Part shown: piece by piece, positions 1 to 8,719 of the stretch
Layout: each line of letters starts with the position of its first letter
Position numbering within the stretch: the first letter of the stretch is position 1
Source of the DNA: an uncultured Clostridia bacterium
Lineage (GTDB): Bacteria; Bacillota; Clostridia; TANB77; CAG-508
DNA: 11,794 nucleotides
Reading direction: 5' to 3'
Assembly: GCA_904419095.1 (NCBI GenBank)
Contig: CAJFQT010000038.1
Location: 1 to 11,794, forward strand
Program-made: the position numbers and the translations under genes
The notes under the pieces: generated by a model
The model's input: only the letters and a program-made list of their open reading frames with translations
Told to the model about the DNA's origin: nothing
Database searches by the model: none

Positions 1-14
1 ATATCTCCATTAAA

Positions 15-1052
15 TTATTTTTTTAATTCTTTTGAATAATATATTAAATCTGTGCATATTAAATTATCATCTTTTATTTCTTTATTATAATTGTCGATAA
101 AGAAATTTTTAATAGTTTTTTCGTATTTGTCAAAACCTTGTTTTACATAGAATGGTATATTGTTTTCTGTTGTTCCAACAATCATCTTTTTATATCTTAT
201 CTTATAATTATCCACTAAATACTTAATCATCTTTTTTGCATAGCCTTTTTCTCTGTAGTTTTCTTTTGTTGCTATATTTTTTAATTCTACAGTATCATTA
301 TCTGTTTTTGTTACTACAGCAACACAAACAAGCTCATCTTGATATGTTAACACAAATAATTCTCCATCATCTAAATATTTGCTAATCATTTCTTTGCTTG
401 GATCTGCCTCAAGAAGTAGCTCTAAATATTGTTCTTTATTATCTCTTTCCTTTTTTATATTGATTGAATGTTTAACCGGTAAAAATTCAAAACCATCTGG
501 TAATTTTGGCATTTCTTGATTGTGGCTTAAATATCTACTTTCCTCTGAAAATATACACCCACAATATTTCTGCATATATAACCCTAGCTCTCTAGCTTTT
601 GCTTGTCCTTCTCTAAAGCCTACTCTAAAATCTCTATATAAAAAGTTCAAGTCATAAACTTTAGCAATTCTTTCTGCTACTTCGCATATTCCTTCGTGAT
701 TTTGATATGGACTTACTAATAATGTAGTTGTAAATGTATCATATCCATTTTCTTTTGCGAATTTTGCTGTTTGTTCTAGTCTTATAGGATAACAGTAATT
801 CATACATCTATTGCTTAAATCTCCTATTACATTTTTGCAGAAATTATCTAATCCGTAATCTTCTTCAAAAATCGCTTCTACATTTATGCTTTTTGTGTAT
901 TCTTTTAATGTATCTCTTCTTGCTTTATATTCCATATATGGATGTATATTTGGATTATACCAATAGACTGTTGGTTCTATTTCTTCTTTTCTTAAACTGT
1001 CTATGCAGTACACACTACATGGTGCACAACATGTATGCATTAATAACTTCAT
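15..1052 (-). CDS. queH: Epoxyqueuosine reductase QueH fused to a GNAT N-acetyltransferase domain
   Basis: QueH carries out the last step of queuosine synthesis, reducing epoxyqueuosine to queuosine in tRNA, using iron-sulfur chemistry. Residues 1-180 look like QueH: HTCCAPC at 6-12 with the C8-C9 pair, WYNPNIHP at 31-38, R82-C83-x3-C87, TTTLLVSPYQ at 108-117, and C164-G-C166 near the end of the domain. Residues from about 195 to 345 look like a complete GNAT: an ADPSxEMI-like helix at 216-223, a beta strand ending LKNIAT at 257-262, the acetyl-CoA loop REKGYA at 267-272, and IPFYVKQGF at 299-307. Stand-alone QueH proteins are roughly 180-220 residues, so 345 aa is explained by the fusion. 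The ATG is preceded by AGGAGA at 1064-1069, 11 bases away. It is the last complete gene of the minus-strand run, 48 bases after the GT-C gene. GGAGA at 4-8 just past the stop suggests another gene starts at the left edge. The substrate of the acetyltransferase half is unknown. Confidence 0.9.
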   Translation of the reverse strand: MKLLMHTCCAPCSVYCIDSLRKEEIEPTVYWYNPNIHPYMEYKARRDTLKEYTKSINVEAIFEEDYGLDNFCKNVIGDLSNRCMNYCYPIRLEQTAKFAKENGYDTFTTTLLVSPYQNHEGICEVAERIAKVYDLNFLYRDFRVGFREGQAKARELGLYMQKYCGCIFSEESRYLSHNQEMPKLPDGFEFLPVKHSINIKKERDNKEQYLELLLEADPSKEMISKYLDDGELFVLTYQDELVCVAVVTKTDNDTVELKNIATKENYREKGYAKKMIKYLVDNYKIRYKKMIVGTTENNIPFYVKQGFDKYEKTIKNFFIDNYNKEIKDDNLICTDLIYYSKELKK

Positions 1053-1100
1053 CTATTTTTTCATCTCCTACTCATAAATTTTAATTAACTCTTTCAATGT

Positions 1101-2708
1101 TTACTTACTCTCTAAAACAACATATCCTTCAAATTCTTTTATATTAAATTGTTCTTCTAAATTTTCTATTCCGTATTTATTTTGATTTTGTTTTATATCT
1201 TCAAATATATTGTCATTTACGAGATATACATTATGGCTGTTTGCTTCTAGCTCATTTATATTTATAAAATGATAATTTTTAAATGTTTTTACTTGTCTAA
1301 ATGCTCCTCCTTCATTGTAATACTCTACTGTATTTACAAAATCATTTGTGTTGTATTTTGTGTAAAATAGCACATAGATATATGGTTCTTTTATTGAATT
1401 TGTTATGTATATTTCTTTTCCTTCTAAACTATTTACATATTTAATTGGTTCTTCTAGATTGTCTTCAAATGTTTTATATGTGTTTGCATCTTCTTTAAAA
1501 TATGTGTTTAAAAATAGTCCAAAACTTAAAATATATATAATTAATAATGATATAGCAAATGCTTTTCCTTGTTTTGCCACTTCTTCTATTCCTATAACTG
1601 TGTAGAAAATTATTGGAAAAAATATTATGTTTAATCTATTTATGTTTGGTTCACATATAAATGATAATAATAGTGCTACTATTAGCCATATTCCCATGAA
1701 ATATCCATATTGTATTTCTTTTCTGTGTTTTATTGCAATAATTATTCCAATAATAGTGAATATTGTAGAAAAAACATAAATTGTTCCAAATGGCCATATT
1801 GAATTCCAAGGTAAGTCATCTACTTGCTTGAATATTATTTTTATACTTTCTGAAAAGTTTGTTATACTATTTTGTAAAAATTCACTTGAGAATATTGATG
1901 TTATTTCTTCATATCTATTCACTTCCATTCTTGGAATTGTCATAAATGGTAAGTTTATTGCTGGTAAATCAAATGTGTTTATTATGACAAATATAATAAT
2001 TGGTAATGATATTATTCCTATTATTAGTAAATTGATTATTGCTTGTTTTATGGTTATTTCTTTTCTTTTTACTAAGATACATAGTATTGGTATGAAAAAT
2101 AATGGTAAAAAGAAATAGGATGTCCCATATGCATATGCTGTTAATCCTGCAAAAATATATCCAAATATTTGATATATTCTTTTTTGATCTTGTAATCCTT
2201 TTATTATTAAGAATACTGATAATAATATTAAGTCTGGAAATAGATTTGATTCTAATCCCCATCTTGATTTCATAATATGCCATGGACATATTGCTAAAAA
2301 TATAAGTCCTATTATTGCAACTTTTTTGTTTGTCATTCTTTTTAGCAAACAGTAAAATATTCCTAAACTTATTCCTCCTATTATTGCCATTGGTAATCTG
2401 ATTGAAAATGTGGTTAATCCAAATATGGCTATAAATGGCATCATTAAATAGCTTAGTAATGCATTTTGTCCGCTTCCCCATGCTACTAAGAATACTGGTA
2501 AGAAGTTTCCATTTCTATCAATTCCGTAGTTTAGAATTGAAAAAGCTTCATATCCTGCAGATGCTTCGTCAACATTTAATGCATTTGGATATTTATCTAT
2601 TCCAATGATTCTTACTAGTACTCCTATTAATATTATTATTGCTATCATTATTTGTGGTATATATTGTTTAATATCTTTTTTTTCATATTTTTTTATTAAA
2701 TCTAACAT
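1101..2708 (-). CDS. Polytopic GT-C (ArnT/PMT-like, GT39-type) glycosyltransferase
   Basis: Predicted membrane glycosyltransferase of 535 aa that would move a sugar from a polyprenyl-phosphate donor onto an acceptor outside the membrane. After one membrane segment (about 18-37) comes the first outer loop with the acidic pair D47-E48 in NVDEASAGY, the position of the catalytic acidic motif in GT-C enzymes. Further features typical of ArnT-like proteins are FSIRLP at 101-106, PWHIMKSRWGLESN at 142-155 and EPNINRLN at 353-360. About a dozen hydrophobic segments run to residue 402; the remaining 130 residues are soluble and should lie outside. The ATG has CAGGAGA at 2714-2720 five bases upstream. 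A possible promoter of its own is listed at 2736-2764. The sugar and acceptor cannot be told from sequence. Family assignment is firm at the fold level, weak at the activity level. Confidence 0.82.
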   Translation of the reverse strand: MLDLIKKYEKKDIKQYIPQIMIAIIILIGVLVRIIGIDKYPNALNVDEASAGYEAFSILNYGIDRNGNFLPVFLVAWGSGQNALLSYLMMPFIAIFGLTTFSIRLPMAIIGGISLGIFYCLLKRMTNKKVAIIGLIFLAICPWHIMKSRWGLESNLFPDLILLSVFLIIKGLQDQKRIYQIFGYIFAGLTAYAYGTSYFFLPLFFIPILCILVKRKEITIKQAIINLLIIGIISLPIIIFVIINTFDLPAINLPFMTIPRMEVNRYEEITSIFSSEFLQNSITNFSESIKIIFKQVDDLPWNSIWPFGTIYVFSTIFTIIGIIIAIKHRKEIQYGYFMGIWLIVALLLSFICEPNINRLNIIFFPIIFYTVIGIEEVAKQGKAFAISLLIIYILSFGLFLNTYFKEDANTYKTFEDNLEEPIKYVNSLEGKEIYITNSIKEPYIYVLFYTKYNTNDFVNTVEYYNEGGAFRQVKTFKNYHFININELEANSHNVYLVNDNIFEDIKQNQNKYGIENLEEQFNIKEFEGYVVLESK

Positions 2709-2735
2709 ACATTTCTCCTGAATAATTTTTATAAT

Positions 2736-2764
2736 ATTATATATATCAATATACTCAGTATTAA
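2736..2764 (-). promoter_or_regulatory. Possible secondary promoter before the second GT-C gene
   Basis: On the minus strand a perfect TATAAT (2736-2741) lies 17 bases after TTAATA (2759-2764; 4 of 6 to TTGACA). It would start transcription near 2729, about 20 bases before the ATG and just upstream of the CAGGAGA ribosome site. In DNA this AT-rich such a match can arise by chance. Confidence 0.35.
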
Positions 2765-2861
2765 TTTAATTAAAATTTAATCAAGTACATATGAATTTAT
2801 CTTTGTTATTTTTAATACTTATAGTTTAATTTAATGATATTTTTTTAATGTTTCTTATTAT

Positions 2862-4466
2862 TTATTTTTTATATACATCATAAATTGAAATTTCATCTAT
2901 TTTATTAAAATTATCTTTCACATAATTTACTACTTCTAATGGTGTTTGCCAATTTTGTGAAAAGTTATCATTTCTTATTAAAAATAAATTATTATCATCT
3001 TTGCTTTGTTCTTCTACTTTTTTTATTAGCCCTTCTTCTCCGTCTTTGCCGATATTTCCTTTTAAAAACATATCATAATCTTTATTATATATGTCTAGTG
3101 GAATATTATATACTGCCGCTTCTGCATCTAGGATATACACCTTTTTTCCATTTTCTACTTGTTCCTTTATATATGAATCAATTTCATTTATTCTTTGCAA
3201 TAAATAATCTTCTATTTGTATTCCACTATAATGTTTTATGTTGTGAGTTTTTTCTTGGTTATAGTAGTCTATGTAATTTGTTATTGTGTTTGTTGTTACA
3301 TTTACAAATAATAACAAAAATATTATTAAAGATGTGATTTTGTATAGCCTCTTTTTTCTTTTTAAATTTACTTTTGAGTATAGCCATTTTCCAAATACTC
3401 CAAAAATTAGATATATGCCTGTTAACCAAATTACATATGTTGCAATAATAAAATGTATGACATCTGAAATTGGGTATAGTAAAATTAGCATTGGTATAGC
3501 ATAAATTATTAATGGCAATAAATTTCTGTTTTCTCTTTTACTTTTTTTTATGAAAATTGCTGATATTATAATTATAAGAATTACTGCTATTAAACTTCTA
3601 GCTAATAATTTAATAATAAAATTACTATCTGTATAAAGTCTTTCATATGATATGCTATTTTTAAAATGTGATATTCCTTTTATTGCATAATCTATAAAAT
3701 CACCTATTGCTCCATTTACTAAAAGATATATAAATAGTATAAGTATTGGTATTAATATTCCTATTATTCTATATATACTACATTTTAGTGCATTTTTTAT
3801 CATTGGCTTGTTTCTAACCCATATTAGTGGATATATTACTGAAAATACTGCAACTACTGCTCCTACACTTTGTTTTGTGCATATTGCAAGTCCTGCGATT
3901 ACTCCTATGCATATATTTATTTTTTTGTTTTGCTTTAAATCATTTAAAATTGAATATCTTTTCGTATTTTCTGTGCTTTCATCTTTACTTTCTTTATTTG
4001 TAAAGTTTATTTCTATGTTTATCATGATTAAAACTAATAGCAATACAAAAAAATTGTAATCTAAGCAAAAATAGTTTTTATATAGCAGATATAATAAAAA
4101 TGTAGAAATTAAGCTAATGTTTGTTTCTTCAAATGTTTTTCTTAATATATTAAATGTTAAATATAGTATACCTGCATTTATTATTGCTGAAAATATTCTA
4201 TCAACAATTACTTCATTGCCAAAAATAAATAAAAATATAGAGTTTATTATTGGCAAAAATGGTGTTGTTATCATGCTTATTTCTTTATATGGAATTAGTC
4301 CACTTAATAATGCTCGTGCAGTATTATAGTTCCATATTTCGTCTAAGTTTTCTATTGGTTTTAATACTAGTATTGAAAAAATTGCAAATATAAAAAATAT
4401 ATAAACTAAATATTCTTTTTTTGCAATTTTTTGTATTTTTGATTTTAGTGTTTGCATTTTGCTCAC
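2862..4466 (-). CDS. Polytopic GT-C type glycosyltransferase (ArnT-like), second copy
   Basis: A second membrane protein of the lipid-phosphate-sugar-dependent type, about 534 aa from the GTG start chosen here. The first outer loop carries ENLDEIWNY with the acidic pair D42-E43, as in the neighbour. CTKQS at 196-200 and YPISDVIHF at 331-339 resemble motifs of PMT/ArnT-like proteins. About ten hydrophobic segments are followed by a soluble C-terminal part from about residue 400. Start choice: an ATG at 4494-4496 overlaps the ruvB stop by one base (TAATG) but has no ribosome site. AAGGA at 4473-4477 lies six bases before a GTG at 4464-4466, which fits best; an ATG at 4455-4457 is a third option. 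It is not close in sequence to the downstream GT-C protein, so it is a related enzyme rather than a fresh duplicate. Sugar and acceptor are unknown. Confidence 0.78.
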   Translation of the reverse strand: MSKMQTLKSKIQKIAKKEYLVYIFFIFAIFSILVLKPIENLDEIWNYNTARALLSGLIPYKEISMITTPFLPIINSIFLFIFGNEVIVDRIFSAIINAGILYLTFNILRKTFEETNISLISTFLLYLLYKNYFCLDYNFFVLLLVLIMINIEINFTNKESKDESTENTKRYSILNDLKQNKKINICIGVIAGLAICTKQSVGAVVAVFSVIYPLIWVRNKPMIKNALKCSIYRIIGILIPILILFIYLLVNGAIGDFIDYAIKGISHFKNSISYERLYTDSNFIIKLLARSLIAVILIIIISAIFIKKSKRENRNLLPLIIYAIPMLILLYPISDVIHFIIATYVIWLTGIYLIFGVFGKWLYSKVNLKRKKRLYKITSLIIFLLLFVNVTTNTITNYIDYYNQEKTHNIKHYSGIQIEDYLLQRINEIDSYIKEQVENGKKVYILDAEAAVYNIPLDIYNKDYDMFLKGNIGKDGEEGLIKKVEEQSKDDNNLFLIRNDNFSQNWQTPLEVVNYVKDNFNKIDEISIYDVYKK

Positions 4467-4495
4467 TTTTGTTCCTTTCTCAGAGTGAAAATACA

Positions 4496-5503
4496 TTACT
4501 CTGGATTATATTCATATCCTAAATGTTTATATGCTGGTGGTAATACTTTTCTTCCTCTTAATGTTCTTGCTATGAATCCTATTTGAATTAGATATGGCTC
4601 ATATACATCTTCAATTGTGTCAACTTCTTCTCCAACTGTTGCAGCTAATGCTTCTATTCCTACAGCTCTTCCTGAATATTGTACTATCATTGTATCTAAT
4701 AATTTTCTATCTATTTCGTCTAAGCCTAATTCATCTATTTCTAATTTGTTTAATGCTATTTTTGTTATTTTTAAATTAATGTTTCCATCTCCTAAAACAG
4801 CTGCATAATCTCTTACTCTTTTTAACAATCTATTTGCAATTCTTGGTGTTCCTCTTGATCTTCGTGCTATCTCTGTTGCTGCTGTTTCTTCTATTTGGAC
4901 ATTTAAGATATTTGCTGATCTTTTTACTATTTTTGTTAAGTCTTCTACTGAATATAATTCTAGTCTATGTACTATTCCAAATCTGTCTCTTAGTGGTGTT
5001 GTAAGTGAACCTGCTTTTGTTGTTGCTCCTATTAATGTAAATTTAGGTAAGTCTAGACGAATTGACCTTGCACTTGGTCCTTTTCCTATTATTATATCTA
5101 GTGTGAAATCTTCTAATGCTGGATATAATATTTCTTCAACGCTTTTGCTAAGTCTGTGTATTTCGTCTATAAAAAGTACATCAAATTCTGATAAATTTGT
5201 TAATAATGCTGCTAAATCTCCTGGTTTTTCTATTGCTGGTCCTGATGTAATTTTTATGTTAGAATTCATTTCATTTGATATAATGTTTGATAATGTCGTT
5301 TTTCCTAGTCCTGGTGGTCCATATAGTAAAACATGATCTAGTGGTTCTCCTCTTTTTTTGGCTGCTTCTATATATATTTTCATATTTTCTTTTATTTTAT
5401 CTTGACCAATGTATTCATCTAGTGTTTTTGGTCTTAAGGAATTTTCTAATCTTTCTTCTTTAACATCTTCTAATTCTGGGTTTATTATTCTTTCTTCTTC
5501 CAT
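4496..5503 (-). CDS. ruvB: Holliday junction branch migration ATPase RuvB
   Basis: RuvB is the AAA+ motor that, with RuvA, drives branch migration of Holliday junctions in recombinational repair. Numbered from the start chosen here (335 aa): the family's N-terminal segment [12 protein letters not shown] at 23-34, Walker A GPPGLGKT at 62-69, Walker B LFIDEIH with D113-E114, sensor 1 GATT at 159-162, arginine finger R172 in PLRDRFG, sensor 2 RGTPRIANR at 217-225, and the C-terminal winged helix ending [16 protein letters not shown]. All key residues are present. Start choice: an ATG at 5513-5515 touches AAGGA (5516-5520) with no spacing, while the in-frame ATG at 5501-5503 is 12 bases from it and gives [11 protein letters not shown], the usual RuvB beginning; the longer form (339 aa) cannot be excluded. 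No ruvA is adjacent: its neighbours are an LtaS-like gene and a GT-C gene. Confidence 0.96.
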   Translation of the reverse strand: MEEERIINPELEDVKEERLENSLRPKTLDEYIGQDKIKENMKIYIEAAKKRGEPLDHVLLYGPPGLGKTTLSNIISNEMNSNIKITSGPAIEKPGDLAALLTNLSEFDVLFIDEIHRLSKSVEEILYPALEDFTLDIIIGKGPSARSIRLDLPKFTLIGATTKAGSLTTPLRDRFGIVHRLELYSVEDLTKIVKRSANILNVQIEETAATEIARRSRGTPRIANRLLKRVRDYAAVLGDGNINLKITKIALNKLEIDELGLDEIDRKLLDTMIVQYSGRAVGIEALAATVGEEVDTIEDVYEPYLIQIGFIARTLRGRKVLPPAYKHLGYEYNPE

Positions 5504-5633
5504 GTTTGATTTCATTCCTTGTATTTATATATTTAGGTTTTTAATTAAGGATTCCTATAAACCTTTGATTTGTTATTGTATAAAGAGTTAATTTTTTATA
5601 ATAGTTCTTGTGAGACTTGTAAATATAAATTTT

Positions 5634-7541
5634 TTATTTTAAAAGGTTATATATTTGAATTGATTTAGAAATGTCTAATTCTGTTCTCATATTGTTTAAA
5701 TATTTCTGTAATAATTCTTTTTCTTCTGTTGATAAGTTTTCTATGTCTATTGTCTCTCCTGTATTTCTTTCATACCAGTTTTCATCAAAGTAATATCTAC
5801 TTGTTACTATTCTTTCATTATTTAAGCAAATGAAATCTTTTCTTGCAAACATATTTGTTCCCAATGCAAATTGTTCATCTAAGTCACATAAATATGCAAA
5901 TGTTGGTTTTATATCAAGTTTGCTGACTGGCTTTTCTATTTTTAAATGTTCAATTCCTGGTATTTTCATACCACATGCTACTCTAATATAGTTTAATTTT
6001 ATGTCTGTATCTGTTAAATTCGGATTTGTTTCTCTTAAATAGTCTAACATTTCATCATTATACATTTCTAGACCATTATGATCTCCATATAATAATATTA
6101 CTGTATCATCATATAATCCTGATGCTTTTAACTCTTCTATAAATGTGCCAAATGCAAAGTCTGCATAGTTTACTGATTCTAAATAATTTCCAAAAAACGT
6201 TCCCTTATATTTTCCTACGTCTATTTGTACTTTACTAAAATCTTCTAATCCATCTAAACTAAAGTTAGTATGTGATGATGCAGATACAATGAATGATATA
6301 AATGGTTCTTGATAATTTTCTAATTTTTGTACTGCTTGTTTGTATAGTAATTCGTCTGATAAATATCCCATTATGTTTTCTGATGTGTCTTCAAATTTGT
6401 CTTTGAATTCTAAGTAGTCTACTGGTAATTTACTGTATACATTTCCTCTGTTCCAGAAATGGCTATAATTTCCATGCATGTATGATGTTGTGTATTCATC
6501 TTGTTTAAACATTTTGAATATATCATCTATTGTATTTCCTGGATATTTGCTAAATGACATTCCATTTTCCATCGGGTACATTGATGATATGCTTGAAAAT
6601 TCTGAATCTGCTGTTGATGAATAGCTTTGCATAAACATATTTGAAAATTCTATGTTTTCTTCTAAAAATTTGTTTAAATTTGGTGTTATTTCTTTTCCAT
6701 TTATTGTTTTATGTAATACAAATTCTTGAATAGATTCTAGTTGTAATATTATAATGTTTTTTCCTTTCATTGCTCCTTGTAATTCATAGTTACTGTCCCC
6801 ATATTGAGTTTTATATTCTTGTTTTAGTATATCATAATCTTTTTCCATGTCTTCTTTATTTGTATAAATTGCCTGTTTTTTTATTTGAAATGCATTTTTT
6901 ATGTCTGCAATATGGTACCCATATATGCTTGCTTTTTTTATTTGTAAATCTTTGTTATATGGATCTTCAAATGCTTTTGCTGAATATGTATTTCCTATGA
7001 TTACATATATAAAAATTGCTAAACATCCTGAAATTATTCTTAAAATTTTTCCTTTTTTGTCTGATTTTCTTTTTTCTTCAACTTTTAAGTATTTAGAAAT
7101 TATTAAGGCAAATATTATTATTAAATCTATAAAATATACTATATGTCTGAATTTTATAAGCATTGGTAATGTTGTCATTATCTCTTCTCCATATTGGAGG
7201 TTTGTAATTTGAGAAACTGATAAAACATTACTTGAATAAGCATAGTATAAATTATCTCCTAGTAATAAAATACTAATAATTAAGTCAAATGCTAGCGCAA
7301 TAAATATTCTTTGCCTATTTGATAGTGTAAGACAAATTAATAACATTATTGTTATGAATGTTATACTTCCTATTATAATATTAAAATTTAGTTGTTCCCT
7401 AATCATTATTGTGTCTTGATAAAAAAATAATGTTTTTAGCATTATTGATATTCCAATTATGATAATAAAACCAACTGAATTGAATAGTTTGTTTATTAGT
7501 GTTTTTGTTTTTTTGAATTTTTCTAGTGAATTTTTTGGCAA
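5634..7541 (-). CDS. LTA-synthase-like phosphoglycerol transferase (sulfatase fold)
   Basis: Membrane enzyme of the lipoteichoic acid synthase family, which transfers glycerol phosphate from phosphatidylglycerol onto an acceptor outside the cell. It has 635 aa, close to S. aureus LtaS. Five membrane segments (about 22-40, 52-72, 78-98, 132-150, 166-184) precede an extracellular sulfatase-like domain. Metal and catalytic residues are visible: E269 in LQLESIQ, the catalytic threonine T310 in STADSEF, W363 and R365 in HFWNRG, H424 in SSHTNF, and D487-H488 in YGDHNG. AKA at 188-190 after the last membrane segment matches the place where LtaS is cut by signal peptidase (AxA). The start is a TTG: GAGG at 7549-7552 lies seven bases upstream, and the nearby ATG at 7552-7554 is in another frame. 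Closely related enzymes can instead add phosphoglycerol to glycolipids or other polymers, so the precise product is open. Confidence 0.88.
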   Translation of the reverse strand: MPKNSLEKFKKTKTLINKLFNSVGFIIIIGISIMLKTLFFYQDTIMIREQLNFNIIIGSITFITIMLLICLTLSNRQRIFIALAFDLIISILLLGDNLYYAYSSNVLSVSQITNLQYGEEIMTTLPMLIKFRHIVYFIDLIIIFALIISKYLKVEEKRKSDKKGKILRIISGCLAIFIYVIIGNTYSAKAFEDPYNKDLQIKKASIYGYHIADIKNAFQIKKQAIYTNKEDMEKDYDILKQEYKTQYGDSNYELQGAMKGKNIIILQLESIQEFVLHKTINGKEITPNLNKFLEENIEFSNMFMQSYSSTADSEFSSISSMYPMENGMSFSKYPGNTIDDIFKMFKQDEYTTSYMHGNYSHFWNRGNVYSKLPVDYLEFKDKFEDTSENIMGYLSDELLYKQAVQKLENYQEPFISFIVSASSHTNFSLDGLEDFSKVQIDVGKYKGTFFGNYLESVNYADFAFGTFIEELKASGLYDDTVILLYGDHNGLEMYNDEMLDYLRETNPNLTDTDIKLNYIRVACGMKIPGIEHLKIEKPVSKLDIKPTFAYLCDLDEQFALGTNMFARKDFICLNNERIVTSRYYFDENWYERNTGETIDIENLSTEEKELLQKYLNNMRTELDISKSIQIYNLLK

Positions 7542-7548
7542 ATTAATT

Positions 7549-7552
7549 CCTC
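7549..7552 (-). promoter_or_regulatory. Ribosome binding site deciding the TTG start of the LtaS-like gene
   Basis: GAGG on the minus strand, seven bases before TTG at 7539-7541. No in-frame ATG lies near it, so the TTG is the best start. Confidence 0.6.
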
Positions 7553-7710
7553 ATTTCTTTTATTTTATTTTTCTTATTTTTTATCTGATTTTTTCAATTG
7601 ATTTTTCTTTTGTGTTTATTCTTTATTCTATTTTTTTATATTTATGTTCTCATCATATTTTATTGTATAAATTTGCTTTATTTTTATTTTTTATCAAAAT
7701 TTTTTAATGT

Positions 7711-8190
7711 TTAAATTTTTTCTATGAAATCGTCTATAATGTTTAGCATTTTTTTGTTATTTAATTTATATTCTTCTGGTTTGAATGTTGATATTTTTGA
7801 AATTGCTTCTTCTAATTCGTCTACACTTTTTATTCCTATGATATATCCTTTTGCTTGAAATAATTCTACGATTTCTGTTTGGTGATTGTTTACGTGTTCG
7901 TGATATTCGTGCATTCTTGGTACTGCTATTACTTTTTTTCCTAATTTTAATGAACTAATTATTGACCCTACTCCTCCATGCGTTATTATGAAGTCTGCTT
8001 TTTTTTGATATTCTTCTATTTTATCTCTTGGTATTAAGTCAAATATTTTCATATTTTCAGATTGGTATTTTGTATATCCAGCTTGCACTATTACTTCATC
8101 TTTTATTTTTCCTTTTTTTATTAATTCGTCTATTTTTTCAAGTAACCTATGAAAACTGTTATTTTGTGTTCCTAACATTACAAATATCAT
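7711..8190 (-). CDS. PssE/Alg13-like glycosyltransferase subunit (GT28 C-terminal domain)
   Basis: Catalytic-type half of a two-part UDP-sugar glycosyltransferase, 159 aa. Such proteins (PssE, Cps14G/EpsF, eukaryotic Alg13) work with a membrane-bound PssD/Alg14 partner to add a sugar to a lipid-linked oligosaccharide at the cytoplasmic face. It begins MIFVMLGTQNNSFHRLL, the usual opening of the family, followed by VQAGYT at 35-40, the nucleotide-sugar motif THGGVGS at 70-76, and VPRMHEYHEHVNNHQ at 90-104 with the donor-binding PR and NHQ residues. The open frame runs further upstream to 8247, but those extra residues lie inside the pssD-like gene, and GGAGGT at 8202-8207 sits 11 bases before the ATG at 8188-8190. 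That ATG overlaps the partner's stop by one base (TAATG), pointing to translational coupling. The sugar is not predictable; galactose, glucuronic acid and GlcNAc are all known in this family. Confidence 0.88.
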   Translation of the reverse strand: MIFVMLGTQNNSFHRLLEKIDELIKKGKIKDEVIVQAGYTKYQSENMKIFDLIPRDKIEEYQKKADFIITHGGVGSIISSLKLGKKVIAVPRMHEYHEHVNNHQTEIVELFQAKGYIIGIKSVDELEEAISKISTFKPEEYKLNNKKMLNIIDDFIEKI

Positions 8191-8676
8191 TAATATATCG
8201 AACCTCCATATACTGCTTTTGGATAAATTTTTAACATTTCTTCCCATTGTACAATAAATAAGTCTGCGATTGGATATATTAGTCTTCCAGTCGCTGTTTT
8301 TCTATTTGTGTTTGCAAATGTTTCTATATATATTATTTTGCTACCAAATATTTTTCCTAATATACACATTGGTCCTGCTGTATGTGTTCCTGTTGTTACT
8401 ATTACTTTTGGTCTTATTTTTATATATAGAAATACTGTTTTAAAACATAAGTATAGGTATTTAAATATGTATGTAAATAATTTTGCTCTTGTTCCATATG
8501 GTAAGAAATAAAAATTTTTTCCGTATTTTTCTTTTAAATTTTCGTTTGCTTTGTCTTTTTCTGTTATAATGTATGAGTCATATTTTTTAAATAATGGTGA
8601 TAGTTGTAGTAATTCATTTAAGTGTCCTCCTGTACTTGATATGAATAATACTTTTTTCTTTTTTTCTCTATTTTTC
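8190..8676 (-). CDS. PssD/Alg14-like glycosyltransferase membrane subunit
   Basis: Partner of the PssE-like protein: PssD/Alg14 proteins hold the catalytic subunit at the membrane and contribute to acceptor binding. About 162 aa. Motifs: ISSTGGHLNELLQL at 13-26 (hallmark GGHL), VTTGTHTAGP at 94-103, and IYIETFANTNRKTATGR at 116-132. A hydrophobic stretch at about 68-86 probably gives membrane contact. Start choice: a TAA in the same frame directly precedes the TTG codon whose last base is at 8676 and first at 8678, so translation must begin at this TTG or later, and there is no ATG before residue 104. A weak AAGG lies about 12 bases upstream. It is the first gene after the strong promoter at 8720-8748, with a leader of about 35 bases, and overlaps the PssE-like gene by one base. 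Confidence 0.88.
8202..8207 (-). promoter_or_regulatory. Ribosome binding site of the PssE-like gene, inside the PssD-like gene
   Basis: GGAGGT on the minus strand, 11 bases before the ATG at 8188-8190. It argues for the short PssE-like start rather than the longer open frame. Confidence 0.6.
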
Positions 8677-8719
8677 AATTAATTCACTTACCTTTTTATA
8701 TATTTTATTGTTCTTGTAT

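Noticed and set aside
1969..2481. A 170-codon minus-strand open frame inside the first GT-C gene
   Set aside because: It lies in another frame of a gene with clear family motifs, has a biased composition rich in asparagine, isoleucine and lysine, and no ribosome site; it is a shadow of AT-rich coding DNA.
2765..2861. AT-rich palindromic stretches between the two GT-C genes
   Set aside because: They consist only of A and T repeats with no T run on the minus strand and look like composition effects.
5535..5564. Inverted repeat AGGTTT/AAACCT upstream of ruvB
   Set aside because: Only six pairs with an 18-base loop and no T run; too weak for a terminator or attenuator.
7459..7707. A plus-strand open frame over the gap between the LtaS-like and PssE-like genes
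   Set aside because: It is almost only phenylalanine, isoleucine and leucine from T-rich sequence, overlaps the LtaS-like gene and has no ribosome site.
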